The notes below the pieces were generated by a model. That model had not been told where the DNA came from, did no database searches, and saw nothing but the letters and a program-made list of their open reading frames with translations. The translations under genes and the position numbers were made by a program. From Streptomyces lienomycini (GTDB lineage Bacteria; Actinomycetota; Actinomycetes; Streptomycetales; Streptomycetaceae), in contig NZ_CP116257.1 of assembly GCF_027947595.1 (NCBI RefSeq), positions 5,279,501-5,343,500 on the forward strand: a DNA stretch of 64,000 nt. Direction: 5' to 3'. This document shows positions 8,985 to 19,189 of the stretch, one piece after another. Numbering within the stretch: the first letter of the stretch is position 1; the number at the start of each line of letters is the position of its first letter.

Positions 8985-9560
8985 ATGAGACGCCGTACCG
9001 CGACCGCCGCACTCTGCACCGCCCTCCTGTTCACCGCCGTCGCCTCGGGCGCGGCCGTCGCCTCGGGCGCGGCCGTCGCCTCCGGACCCCACGAGGGCCC
9101 GTACGACGGCCCGCCCCCCGAGCAAGGCCGCCGCGCTGACCGGCAGCGCGCGGCTGTACCGCTCGGCGGGGACGAGATCACCTTCACCTTCGACGCCCAT
9201 CTCGCGGCGGAGCACGACGACGACCCGCTCGAGGCCACCGGCACCTTCGAGTTCAGCCACTACCTGAACGGCGCGGGCACCCGCGCCGAGGTCGCGGTCG
9301 ACTGTCTGCTGACCGGCGGTGACGTGGCCGTCGTGTCGGGCGTCGTCACCGACTCCGACCTGCCCGGCGCGGAGGGCAGGCGGGTCGGCGTCACGGTGCA
9401 CGACCTGGGCCGCCACGACCGGCTCGGCTACAGCTGGGCCGCGACGGGCAGCCCCGCGCTGGGCGGGGAGCCGCCCCGGTGCGTGTCGTCGGCGCCCTTC
9501 GAGAAGGTCAGGAAGGGCACCGGCGACTTCGACGTCGTGCCCTGGCGGCCGCGGCTGTAG
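8985..9560 (+). CDS. Small secreted protein of unknown function
   Basis: The ATG at 8985 is chosen because GGGAGAGGA precedes it and a classic signal peptide follows: MRRRT, then a hydrophobic Ala-rich core with a repeated VASGAA unit. The mature part is about 150 residues, Asp/His-rich at its start, with predicted beta strands (DEITFTFDAHLA, GTFEFSHYLN) and two cysteines (VDCLL and PPRCVSS) that may form a disulfide. No known domain recognised; the strand-rich mature domain suggests a soluble exported protein. Its last 53 bases overlap the MFS gene on the opposite strand. Confidence 0.75.
   Translation: MRRRTATAALCTALLFTAVASGAAVASGAAVASGPHEGPYDGPPPEQGRRADRQRAAVPLGGDEITFTFDAHLAAEHDDDPLEATGTFEFSHYLNGAGTRAEVAVDCLLTGGDVAVVSGVVTDSDLPGAEGRRVGVTVHDLGRHDRLGYSWAATGSPALGGEPPRCVSSAPFEKVRKGTGDFDVVPWRPRL
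9036..9083 (+). repeat. 18-bp in-frame tandem repeat in the signal peptide
   Basis: The unit GCCGTCGCCTCGGGCGCG occurs at 9036-9053 and 9054-9071, with a partial third copy to about 9083. Each copy adds six residues (AVASGA) to the hydrophobic core of the signal peptide, so copy-number change would stay in frame. Confidence 0.85.
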
Positions 9561-10749
9561 TGCGGACGGCGCCGGCCAGGACCAGCGCCGTCAGGACGTA
9601 CGGCACCGCGGACAGCGCGAACGCGGTGCCGTGGCCCCAGGCCGTGGCCGCCGCGGCGTAGACGGCGTAGGTGGCGAGGTTGCCCAGCTCGCTGCCGAGG
9701 CCCGCGACCGAGGTCAGGGTGGCCCGCCCGGTGTCGTCGATGCGCTGCTGGAGGCGGGCGTCGGCCAGCACGGTCGCGAGCTGGAAGCCGCCGAAGGCGA
9801 GCGCCACCGAGACCAGCGCGACGGGCGTCCCGGCCAGGCCGCCCACGGCCAGGGCGAGCGCGGAACCGGTGAGGAGGGCGGCGAACCCCTGGTCGGTGAG
9901 GCGTTCGGCGGGAGCGGCGAGCAGGCTGCCGGCCGTGGCACCGGCCCAGATCACCAGCAGCAGCCAGGGCACGGTCTCGGGTGCCACCCCGGTGCCGAGC
10001 GCCAGCAGCGGCGTGTACTCGTCGAGTGCTCCCCACACCGCGGTCACGGCCGGTACGAGGAGCAGCGCGCCGCGCACGGACCGGTCGGCGCGGGCGTCGG
10101 CGAGTCCGGCGCGCAGGGGCGCGGACAGGTGCTCACCGCCTCCGGAGGGGGTGCGGTGTTCGGGGAAGCGGGTCGCCACGGCCGCCCCGGCCAGGCAGGC
10201 CAGCACGCTCGCCGCGCCCACCGCGTCGTAGCCGCCCCAGGCGAACACCGGACCGGCCAGGCCCATCGCGGACATGGTCGCGGCGATGCCGGTCGCCCGG
10301 GCCCGGCCCATGACGCGGGCGTAGCGGTGGGCCGCGCCGGCCCGGTCCAGCTCGTCGTAGACCAGCGCCTCCAGCGCGCCCGAGCCGAGCGCGCCGCCGG
10401 CGCCCCACAGCACGAAGCCGAGCGCGAAGGCGCCGTAGGAGGGGGCGAGCACCCACAGGGCGAAGCCGGCGGCGGTGAGCAGCGGGCCGAGGATCAGCAG
10501 CAGCCGCCGGGAGACGGCGTCGGCCCAGGCGCCGGAGGGCACCTCGAGCAGGACGCCGGTCAGCGACCACAGGGCGAACAGCGAGGCCGTCTGCCAGACG
10601 GACAGGCCGGTGTCGGCGAACAGCAGCGCGTACACCGGATAGAGGAGGACGAATTCGTCGCAGAACGCGGAGGCGTACAGCGTGCGCACGAGTCGGCGGG
10701 TGCCGGCGGGCGCGGTGGCGGCATGCGAGGGCGAGGGCGAGACGGTCAT
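9508..10749 (-). CDS. MFS exporter, possibly drug resistance
   Basis: A 413-residue transporter with about 12 membrane segments. The loop motif VPSGAWADAVSRR between segments 2 and 3 is the MFS signature. The start at 10749 is preferred over an in-frame GTG at 10779 because GGGAAGG lies just upstream. That RBS falls inside one arm of a strong inverted repeat, and a five-codon ORF with its own -10 box lies further upstream. This is the layout of inducible resistance pumps controlled by translation attenuation. The gene follows the Lrp regulator on the same strand. Substrate unknown. Confidence 0.85.
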   Translation of the reverse strand: MTVSPSPSHAATAPAGTRRLVRTLYASAFCDEFVLLYPVYALLFADTGLSVWQTASLFALWSLTGVLLEVPSGAWADAVSRRLLLILGPLLTAAGFALWVLAPSYGAFALGFVLWGAGGALGSGALEALVYDELDRAGAAHRYARVMGRARATGIAATMSAMGLAGPVFAWGGYDAVGAASVLACLAGAAVATRFPEHRTPSGGGEHLSAPLRAGLADARADRSVRGALLLVPAVTAVWGALDEYTPLLALGTGVAPETVPWLLLVIWAGATAGSLLAAPAERLTDQGFAALLTGSALALAVGGLAGTPVALVSVALAFGGFQLATVLADARLQQRIDDTGRATLTSVAGLGSELGNLATYAVYAAAATAWGHGTAFALSAVPYVLTALVLAGAVRTTAAAARARRRSRRCPS

Positions 10750-10757
10750 GGGGCCTT

Positions 10758-10810
10758 CCCGAGGGGGCGGATCGGACACCGGAGGTACGGCGTCCGGGGC
10801 GGCCCTCGGG
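10758..10810 (-). promoter_or_regulatory. RBS-sequestering hairpin (putative attenuator) of the MFS gene
   Basis: On the minus-strand RNA the arms CCCGAGGG (10810-10803) and CCCTCGGG (10765-10758) pair perfectly. Inside them CGGACGCC (10796-10789) pairs with GGTGTCCG (10780-10773) with one G-U. The outer 3' arm covers the GGGAAGG ribosome-binding site of the MFS gene. A ribosome stalled on the upstream five-codon ORF could change the fold. Confidence 0.55.
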
Positions 10811-10829
10811 AGGAGGCGCTACGGGTGGA

Positions 10830-10847
10830 TCAATGTCGCCAGGTCAT
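10830..10847 (-). CDS. Putative leader peptide MTWRH, leaderless
   Basis: ATG ACC TGG CGA CAT TGA encodes Met-Thr-Trp-Arg-His. The ATG lies seven bases after a TAGCAT -10 box, so it is probably the first codon of the transcript. The stop is 19 bases before the first arm of the hairpin that masks the MFS ribosome-binding site. Very short leader ORFs in this position sense antibiotics or charged tRNA by ribosome stalling in known resistance and amino-acid genes. Existence as a translated ORF is inferred. Confidence 0.45.
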   Translation of the reverse strand: MTWRH

Positions 10848-10854
10848 GGCACCG

Positions 10855-10860
10855 ATGCTA
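10855..10860 (-). promoter_or_regulatory. Putative -10 box for the leader peptide and MFS transcript
   Basis: TAGCAT reads on the minus strand seven bases before the leader ATG. The -35 region at 16-18 bases spacing is poor, which is common in Streptomyces promoters. Confidence 0.4.
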
Positions 10861-10906
10861 GGGGGTGTCGGAGGGCTTGCCACCGCATTCCGTCTGCCCG
10901 CCGGCG

Positions 10907-11359
10907 TCATGTGGGCGAGCCCGACGAGAAGCGCCGCAGCAGCGGCGAGAGCACCAGCACGGACCTGGTGCGTTCCACGAACGGTTCCCCGGCGATCCGC
11001 TCCAGGACCCGCTCGAAGTGGCGCATGTCGGAGGCGAAGACCTGGGCGACCGCGTCCGCGTCCCCGGTGACGGTGGACGCGGCCACGACCTCCTGGTAGC
11101 GCTCCAGGCCCCGCTGGATGGTCTCCGGCGAGGTGTTGCGGCGGCAGAAGATCTCGACGAACCCCTCGGTCTCCCAGCCGAGCGCGGCGGGGTCGACCCG
11201 TACGGTGAAGCCGGTGATGGCGCCGGTGGCGCGCAGCCGGTCCACGCGCCGTTTGACGGCGGGCGCGGACAGGCCGACCGACTGCCCGATGTCCGCGTAG
11301 GAGCGGCGGGCGTCCTCGGCGAGGGCGTGCACGATGCGTTCGTCGAGATCGTTCAGCAC
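10907..11359 (-). CDS. Lrp/AsnC family transcriptional regulator
   Basis: A 150-residue protein of standard Lrp length. The N-terminal winged helix-turn-helix spans about residues 3-50 (DLDERIVHALAEDARRSYAD, then VGLSAPAVKRRVDRL), followed by the RAM/AsnC effector domain (VTGDADAVAQVFASDM, residues about 97-112). Members sense amino acids and bind DNA as multimers. The start codon is GTG in the sequence GTGCTGA, overlapping the stop of the frame that extends past the upstream HTH gene. The downstream exporter 158 bases away, or the nearby amino-acid oxidase pair, are plausible targets. Confidence 0.9.
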   Translation of the reverse strand: MLNDLDERIVHALAEDARRSYADIGQSVGLSAPAVKRRVDRLRATGAITGFTVRVDPAALGWETEGFVEIFCRRNTSPETIQRGLERYQEVVAASTVTGDADAVAQVFASDMRHFERVLERIAGEPFVERTRSVLVLSPLLRRFSSGSPT

Positions 11360-11613
11360 TGCGGGTCGTTCACTTCACTTCTGGTGCGTCCGGGCCCCGG
11401 AGGTGTCCGGCGTGGCGGTCGGGAGCGGCGGTGGCCGTACACGAAGTAGACCACGGGCCCGACGGCCGTCCGGACCCCGAAGACCACCCGGGTGACGGTG
11501 GGCGGGCCGCCCGTCGTCCGGACGCGCGACCCGAGGCCGAGGGCGGGCCGGGCCGTCGGCAGCAGGACCCGGAAGACCCGGCCGAGGGGTGGCGGACTGC
11601 GGATCTTGGCCGG
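11353..11613 (-). other. Open in-frame extension beyond the HTH gene stop
   Basis: After the TGA at 11616-11614 the same frame stays open for 86 codons with almost all third positions G or C. It includes a plausible amphipathic stretch (VTRVVFGVRTAVGPVVYFVYG) and ends in a TGA that overlaps the Lrp GTG start. The only in-frame start codon is a GTG at 11487 without a visible RBS, leaving 44 residues. It may be a readthrough extension, a small gene, or an eroded longer gene. Confidence 0.3.
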
Positions 11614-12009
11614 TCAGCGGTCGTCCGGTTCGCCCGCAGCGGCGCGGGCCTCCGCGGCGTCCGCCGCGTCGAAGCCGATCTCTCCGGGCCGGCCGCGGGC
11701 GGCCTCCTGGGCGTCGATCCAGCGGGTGTGCGCCTCCCAGGCGGCCTGCTTGCTGGTGCCGAGCGCCGCCCCGATCCGCGTCCAGGAGGCACCGGCCTCG
11801 CGGGCGGCGCGGACGGTGAGCTGACGCCCGTAGGCGGCCTTGCGGGCGACCACCTCGCTCAGGGCGAGCAGTTCGAGGAGCTGGGAGCGGTCGAGGGCCT
11901 CGTCGTCGCTTCCGAACCCGGCGAGGGACTCGCGGGCACGCAGTTCGTCGAGACGGGCCACGGCGGTCAGCAGGGTGTGCTGCGGCTCGATGCTCTGCGG
12001 TGTCGTCAT
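11614..12009 (-). CDS. Small helix-turn-helix regulator-like protein
   Basis: A 131-residue protein. A helical N-terminal half (ALDRSQLLELLALSEVVARKAA) is followed at about residues 70-95 by a helix-turn-helix resembling ASWTRIGAALGTSKQAAWEAH, close to that seen in the gene at 18617. No effector domain is recognised. There is no Shine-Dalgarno upstream of the ATG. Instead TTGACG with a 17-base spacer and a weak GACGCT place the start of transcription near the ATG, suggesting a leaderless mRNA. The TTGACG lies at the centre of a perfect 38-bp palindrome, a likely operator. Confidence 0.7.
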   Translation of the reverse strand: MTTPQSIEPQHTLLTAVARLDELRARESLAGFGSDDEALDRSQLLELLALSEVVARKAAYGRQLTVRAAREAGASWTRIGAALGTSKQAAWEAHTRWIDAQEAARGRPGEIGFDAADAAEARAAAGEPDDR

Positions 12010-12020
12010 GCGTCCAGCGT

Positions 12021-12058
12021 CTCGTCAGGCCTGCTTGACGTCAAGCAGGCCTGACGAG
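12021..12058. promoter_or_regulatory. Perfect 38-bp palindrome
   Basis: Both 19-base arms (CTCGTCAGGCCTGCTTGAC and its complement) match without a mismatch or spacer. It lies 11 bases before the HTH gene start and 24 bases after the guaB1 stop. It contains the putative -35 TTGACG of the HTH gene. It may be an operator or also serve as a terminator for guaB1. Confidence 0.6.
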
Positions 12059-12082
12059 TCGATGTCCGGACCGGGGCGTGGA

Positions 12083-13567
<1,485 letters not shown>

Positions 13568-13673
13568 TCAGCCAGGGGGAAAGAGCACGTACTTCATTCT
13601 CCCACGACCGGCCGCCCGCCACCCCCGGGCAGATCATCCAGGCTGGTCAGCGACCGTCTTGGAGGAACCTCCA

Positions 13674-13727
13674 GGATCGGACGGATCGGACGGACCGGCC
13701 GGACCGGCCGGACCGGCCGGACCGGAG
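13674..13727. repeat. 9-bp tandem repeat, six units
   Basis: Two copies of GGATCGGAC are followed by three of GGACCGGCC and one GGACCGGAG, without interruption. It is noncoding and lies 140-193 bases upstream of the guaB1 start. Confidence 0.9.
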
Positions 13728-13797
13728 GGGCGACGAGGGGGGGCGGACTGCGCCGGGTCACGGACGCGGCGGCCCCTCGAGTTCGCCCGCCCGTGCC

Positions 13798-13850
13798 CGA
13801 CCGAGGACTCCGCGGGACGGCCACGAGCCGTCCCGCGGAGTCCTCGGTCG
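13798..13850 (-). terminator. Long-stem terminator after the SorC gene
   Basis: A perfect 23-bp stem with a seven-base loop (CCACGAG at 13821-13827), 60 bases after the SorC-family stop codon. There is no U tract, as is usual in Streptomyces. Confidence 0.8.
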
Positions 13851-13909
13851 TGCCGCGCGCTTCCTCCCGGTCGTCCGCCCCGACGACCCTGCCCTTGTGT
13901 GAGGCGCCG

Positions 13910-14953
13910 TCAGATCCCGTCCGGGTCCGTCCGGTTGAGCGTCGACTTCGGCGCCGAGCCCGCCGTCATCAGGTAGTCCGCGGCCGACGTGTCCGTCACC
14001 AGGCTGGTGACCAGGCCGGAGCGCAGCACCGCGTCGATGGCCGCCGCCTTGCGCTGCCCGCCCGCGATCGCGACGACCTCGGGGATGCGGCGGAGCTGGT
14101 CGGCCTTGACCGTGATGCACCGCTCCCCCAGGTCCCGCCCGACCCGGCGCCCCTCGGCGTCGAAGAGGTGCGCCGACATCTCGGCGGCGACACCGAGCGA
14201 CGCGTAGTGCGCGCGCTCCTCGTCGCTGAGCATGTCGTGCACCGTCGAGATGCCCGGCTCCCAGGAGCCGATGGAGACGCAGGCGACCGTGACCTTGTCG
14301 AAGTACTCGAAGGCCCGGGCGATCCCGGTCTGGTGCCGCAGCGCCTGCGCGGTCGCCGCGTCCGGCAGCAGCATCGGCGCGTAGATGGGGTGCGCGTCGC
14401 CGCCGGACACCTGGGCGGCGCGGCGGACGGCCTCGACCGAGCCGCGCTCGGCGGTCCCGGCGTCGTACACGCCCGTCAGCTGCACCACCGTGCAGGGCGG
14501 CAGCCGGTCGAGCGCCGCCGCCATGTGGATGGTGGACCGGCCCCAGGCCAGGCCCAGCACGTCGCCCTCGTTGACCAGCTCACCGAGCAGGTCGGCGGCC
14601 ACCTCCCCCAGGTTCTCCGGGTCGGGCGTCTCCTCGGCGTCGGCCGGGGACTCCACCACGACCGCGTGCCTGAGCCCGTAGCGGGCGCGCAGCGCGTCCG
14701 AGCGCTCGGCGTCCAGTTCGGCAGGCACCCGGATCTCGATTCGTACAAGGTCTCTCTCGAGGGCGGTCTCGAGAACCCTGGCCACCTTGAAGCGGCTGAC
14801 GCCGAACTCCTCCGCGATCTGGATCTTGGACTTGCCCTCGAGGTAGAAGCGGCGGGCCATGGCCGCCGCCTGGACCAGCTCAGCGGGTCCCATCCGCATG
14901 GCTGAACGGCCCGCCGACATACCCGACACGGCGTTCTCCTCACTGCTGTTCAC
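13910..14953 (-). CDS. SorC/DeoR-type sugar-binding transcriptional regulator
   Basis: GTG at 14953 is taken as the start (347 residues); an earlier in-frame start at 14992 lacks an RBS. The N-terminal helix-turn-helix is at about residues 22-65 (ARRFYLEGKSKIQIAEEFGV, SRFKVARVLETAL). The rest is the SorC effector domain of the isomerase/NagB fold (GDVLGLAWGRSTIHMAAAL; AIAGGQRKAAAIDAVLRSG), which binds phosphorylated sugars in characterised members. It follows rpe by 77 bases, so control of pentose-phosphate or sugar genes is plausible. A strong terminator follows. Confidence 0.88.
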   Translation of the reverse strand: MNSSEENAVSGMSAGRSAMRMGPAELVQAAAMARRFYLEGKSKIQIAEEFGVSRFKVARVLETALERDLVRIEIRVPAELDAERSDALRARYGLRHAVVVESPADAEETPDPENLGEVAADLLGELVNEGDVLGLAWGRSTIHMAAALDRLPPCTVVQLTGVYDAGTAERGSVEAVRRAAQVSGGDAHPIYAPMLLPDAATAQALRHQTGIARAFEYFDKVTVACVSIGSWEPGISTVHDMLSDEERAHYASLGVAAEMSAHLFDAEGRRVGRDLGERCITVKADQLRRIPEVVAIAGGQRKAAAIDAVLRSGLVTSLVTDTSAADYLMTAGSAPKSTLNRTDPDGI

Positions 14954-15030
14954 ACTCTGGATACGCCGTTCATCCTTGCAGATTCGGCGCACTTGATCAG
15001 CCCTGATGGGAGCCGTTCACGTTCTGTTCC

Positions 15031-15717
15031 TCAGTGGTCGCACGACCAGGACGCCTTGGTGGCCGCCGCCTCGGCCTGCGTGCGCAGTGCACGCACCGCC
15101 TCGGCCGGGTCGGACGCCCCGTACACGGCGGATCCCGCGACGAAGACGTCGGCGCCGGCGTCGGCGCACCGCTCGATCGTCGACGCCGAGACCCCGCCGT
15201 CGACCTGGAGCCACAGCTCCAGACCGTGCCTCTTGATCAGCTCACGGGTGCGCCGGATCTTCGGAAGCATGATGTCGAGGAACGCCTGCCCGCCGAAGCC
15301 CGGTTCAACCGTCATGATCAGGAGCATGTCGAGTTCGGGCAGCAGATCCTCGTACGGCTCGACCGGCGTCGCCGGCTTCAGCGCCATGGACGCGCGGGCG
15401 CCCTTGGCCCGGATCTCGCGGGCCAGCCGCACCGGGGCGGCGGCCGCCTCGGCGTGGAAGGTGACGGAACCGGCGCCCGCCTCCACGTACTGCGGCGCCC
15501 AGCGGTCGGGGGCCTCGATCATCAGGTGGCAGTCCAGCGGGGTGTCCGTCGCCCGTGCCAGGGACTCGACCACCGGCACGCCGAGCGTGAGGTTCGGGAC
15601 GAAGTGGTTGTCCATGACGTCGACGTGGAGCCAGTCGGCTCCCCCGACCGCCTCGGCCTCGTCCGCGAGGCGGGCGAAGTCGGCGGACAAGATGCTGGGG
15701 TTGATCTGCGCGGCCAT
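15031..15717 (-). CDS. rpe: Ribulose-phosphate 3-epimerase
   Basis: A 228-residue TIM barrel, normal for Rpe. It interconverts ribulose 5-phosphate and xylulose 5-phosphate in the pentose phosphate pathway. The signature begins at residue 4 ([13 protein letters not shown]) and includes the metal and catalytic motifs [29 protein letters not shown] and VDGGV, then the phosphate-binding VAGSAVYG. The ATG at 15717 is chosen since the conserved N-terminus starts right after it; the frame is open further upstream only by chance. It precedes the SorC-type gene on the same strand. Confidence 0.95.
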   Translation of the reverse strand: MAAQINPSILSADFARLADEAEAVGGADWLHVDVMDNHFVPNLTLGVPVVESLARATDTPLDCHLMIEAPDRWAPQYVEAGAGSVTFHAEAAAAPVRLAREIRAKGARASMALKPATPVEPYEDLLPELDMLLIMTVEPGFGGQAFLDIMLPKIRRTRELIKRHGLELWLQVDGGVSASTIERCADAGADVFVAGSAVYGASDPAEAVRALRTQAEAAATKASWSCDH

Positions 15718-15878
15718 GCCCCAAGCCTCCCATGCCCTCCGGGGCGGGCGGGCACGGGTCCGGGGTGGCCGGCCTGTTCGCCGGCCGCGGGCCCGGTGGT
15801 GGATCGCCCGTGGGCGGCGGCGGAGCCGCGAAGAGTCGCAGCCCCGCGCCGACTTCTGGGGCGCGTTGTCGGCACGCG

Positions 15879-17306
15879 TTACGCGGTGCGGCGGATCAGG
15901 GCGAGGTACATGGCGTCCGTGCCGTGGAGGTGGGGCCACAGCTGGAGGTCGGGTCCCTCGCCCAGGTCGGGGACGCCGGGCAGCAGCGGCCGGGCGTCGA
16001 GCAGTTCGGCGTCGGGATGCTGCTTGAGGACGTCCGCGACGACGGCGCGGGTCTCCGCGAGGTGCGGCGAGCAGGTCGCGTAGGCGACGACGCCTCCGAC
16101 CCGCACGGCCTCCAGGGCGCCGCGCAGCAGCCCGCGCTGGAGCGGGGCGAAGCCCTCCAGGTCCTCGGGGCGCCGCCGCCAGCGCGCCTCGGGACGGCGC
16201 CGCAGGGCGCCCAGGCCGGTGCACGGCACGTCGACCAGCACGCGGTCGAAGCTTCCCGGCCGCCACGCCGGACGGGTCCCGTCGGCGGTGATCACCTGGT
16301 ACGGCCCGGGGTTGCCGTCCAGCGCCCTGGCCACGAGCCCGGCGCGGTGCGGCTGCTTCTCGGAGGCGAGCAGGAAGGCACCCCGTTCGGCGGCCAGGGC
16401 CCCGAGGAGTGCGGCCTTGCCGCCCGGTCCGGCGCACCCGTCCAGCCAGCGCCGGTCCGGCCCGTCCAGGGGCGCGTTGGCGAGGGCGAGCGCGACGAGC
16501 TGGCTGCCCTCGTCCTGCACACCGGCCCGGTTCTCCCGTACGGCGTCCACGGCCCCGGGCTCGCCGCCCTCGCTCAGCCGCACCGCGTACGGCGACCAGC
16601 GTCCCGCTACGGCGGCCTCCTCACCGAGCAGTTCCTCGCGGGTGGCCCGGCCCGGCCGCGCGACGAGCGTGACCTCGGGGCGTTCGTTGTCGGCGGCCAG
16701 CAGTTCCTCGATGCCGCTCCGGCCGCCGCCCAGGGAGTCCCACAGCGCGGAGACCACCCAGCGCGGGTGCGAGTGCACGACGGCGAGGTGGTCCTCGGGG
16801 TCCTCGTCGTAGGACGGGGCGACCCGCTCCAGCCACCCGTCGAGGTCGTCCCGGGCCACCTTGCGCAGCACGGCGTTGACGAACTTGGCCCGCCCGTCCC
16901 CGAGCACGACCCGGGCCAGCTCCACGGAGGCGGAGACGGCGGCGTGGCTCGGGATCCGCGTGCCGAGCAGCTGGTGCACGCCCAGGCTGAGCACGTCCAG
17001 GACCGGCGGATCGACCTCGCGCAGCGGCCGGTCCACGCAGTCCGCGATGATCGCGTCGTACGTCCCCTGCCGCCGCAGCGTCCCGTACACCAGCTCGGTC
17101 GCGAGGGCGGCGTCCCGGGCGTCGAACTTCTCGGGGCCCTCCTTCTCCCGCGCCTTGCGCAGCAGCGGCGGCAGGACGAGGTTGGCGTACGCGTCCCGCT
17201 CGTCCACGGCCCTGAGCGCCTCGAAGGCGAGGATGCGGACGGGGTCCTTCTGGGGCCTGCGGTACGGCTTGCCTGGCTTGCGGGGACGACGAGGCTGCTC
17301 GCTCAC
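15879..17306 (-). CDS. rsmB: 16S rRNA m5C967 methyltransferase (RsmB/Sun)
   Basis: A 475-residue protein with an N-terminal NusB-like RNA-binding domain (residues about 20-160) and a C-terminal Rossmann methyltransferase. Key motifs are [15 protein letters not shown] (SAM binding), [19 protein letters not shown] and [11 protein letters not shown]; the Cys of the ATCS motif is the expected nucleophile attacking C967, and that of DVPCTG aids release. A basic tail of 20 residues opens the protein. It follows fmt by 96 bases on the same strand, the usual actinobacterial fmt-rsmB pairing. Confidence 0.93.
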   Translation of the reverse strand: MSEQPRRPRKPGKPYRRPQKDPVRILAFEALRAVDERDAYANLVLPPLLRKAREKEGPEKFDARDAALATELVYGTLRRQGTYDAIIADCVDRPLREVDPPVLDVLSLGVHQLLGTRIPSHAAVSASVELARVVLGDGRAKFVNAVLRKVARDDLDGWLERVAPSYDEDPEDHLAVVHSHPRWVVSALWDSLGGGRSGIEELLAADNERPEVTLVARPGRATREELLGEEAAVAGRWSPYAVRLSEGGEPGAVDAVRENRAGVQDEGSQLVALALANAPLDGPDRRWLDGCAGPGGKAALLGALAAERGAFLLASEKQPHRAGLVARALDGNPGPYQVITADGTRPAWRPGSFDRVLVDVPCTGLGALRRRPEARWRRRPEDLEGFAPLQRGLLRGALEAVRVGGVVAYATCSPHLAETRAVVADVLKQHPDAELLDARPLLPGVPDLGEGPDLQLWPHLHGTDAMYLALIRRTA

Positions 17307-17402
17307 GAAAAAGGTGCTCCGGGTGTGGGGTGAAGGGTGCCCACCAGCGTACGCCGGGCCGGTGAACGGTGAAGCGGAGGCGCTGGGGCGCGCAGCCGCA
17401 GG

Positions 17403-18335
17403 TCAGCGGCCGAGCAGCTCGCCCTCGGTGATCCGCGCCCCGCGCGCCCAGTCCGCGGCACGCATCGGCTTCTTGCCCTGGGCCTGCACCCACAGCAGCT
17501 CGACGGCATGCGAGCCGGTGCCGACGTACACGTTGTTCTTCGCGGCGGCGAGCTGCCCCGGGGCGAGGTCGGTCCGGTCGGGCAGGGGCAGGGCCTGCAC
17601 GAGCTTGAGCCGCTCGCCCCGGAAGGTGGTCCAGGCGCCGGGCGCCGGGGTGCAGCCGCGCACCACCCGGTCCACGCGCAGCGCCGGTGCCGTCCAGTCG
17701 ATCCGGGCGTCCTCGACGGTGATCTTCGGCGCGAGGGTGACGCCCTCGGCCGGCTGCGGCACGGCCTCCAGGCTGCCCTCCTCGATGCCGTCCATGGTGG
17801 CCGCGAGGAGGCCGGCGCCGGCGAAGGCCAGCCGGGTCAGCAGGTCGCCGCTGGTGTCGGTGGGGCGGACGGTCTCGGTGACCGTCCCGTAGACGGGTCC
17901 GGAGTCCAGGCCCTCCTCGATCAGGAAGGTGGACGCGCCGGTGATCTCGTCGCCCGCCATCAGCGAGTGCTGCACGGGAGCGGCCCCGCGCCAGGCGGGC
18001 AGCAGCGAGAAGTGCAGGTTGACCCAGCCGCGGGCGGGCACGTCCAGGGCGACGCGGGGCAGCAGGGCGCCGTAGGCGACGACGGGGCAGCAGTCGGGCG
18101 CGATCTCGCGCAGCCGCTCCAGGAAGTCCGGGTCGCGGGGCTTCGCGGGCTTGAGTACCTCGATGCCCGCCTCCTCGGCCCGCTCGGCCACGGGCGAGGC
18201 GACCAGCCGGCGCCCGCGCCCTGCCGGGGCGTCGGGCCGCGTGACGACGGCGGCCACCTCGTGGCGCCCGGAGGCGATCAGGGCGTCCAGGGCGGGAACG
18301 GCGACCTCGGGGGTACCGGCGAAGACGAGCTTCAT
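17403..18335 (-). CDS. fmt: Methionyl-tRNA formyltransferase
   Basis: A 310-residue enzyme of the expected length. It formylates Met-tRNA(fMet) using 10-formyl-THF. The N-terminus [19 protein letters not shown] is the family start, fixing the ATG at 18335. The formyltransferase catalytic region is [25 protein letters not shown] (Asn, His and a later Asp), and the C-terminal OB-like domain runs from about residue 205. It is upstream of rsmB and divergent from the HTH gene at 18617. Confidence 0.95.
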   Translation of the reverse strand: MKLVFAGTPEVAVPALDALIASGRHEVAAVVTRPDAPAGRGRRLVASPVAERAEEAGIEVLKPAKPRDPDFLERLREIAPDCCPVVAYGALLPRVALDVPARGWVNLHFSLLPAWRGAAPVQHSLMAGDEITGASTFLIEEGLDSGPVYGTVTETVRPTDTSGDLLTRLAFAGAGLLAATMDGIEEGSLEAVPQPAEGVTLAPKITVEDARIDWTAPALRVDRVVRGCTPAPGAWTTFRGERLKLVQALPLPDRTDLAPGQLAAAKNNVYVGTGSHAVELLWVQAQGKKPMRAADWARGARITEGELLGR

Positions 18336-18520
18336 GGGTGGGACGGGCCTCTCGGGGCGGGGGTGGTGGCGGGCGACGCACCAGTCTACGAGCCCGCGGG
18401 TCACGGAGAACCGCCGACGGCGCACCGCCGCCGCGAGGCCGGTGGTACGGGGGTGGGAGGCGCTCCGGGGCCGCGGGCCGAGGGGGCGCACGAACAAACC
18501 CCCACGCCCCCGCCCCGTGA

Positions 18521-19168
<648 letters not shown>

Positions 19169-19189
19169 CCGCCGACGACGCACCCCGCA

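Noticed and set aside
11431..12054. Plus-strand 207-codon frame over the HTH gene
   Set aside because: It is antisense to the HTH gene, has no RBS or domain, and its composition is that of a shadow.
15031..16437. A longer rpe frame
   Set aside because: The extension overlaps rsmB on the same strand in another frame and is Arg/Pro-rich noise; the Rpe signature begins right after 15717.
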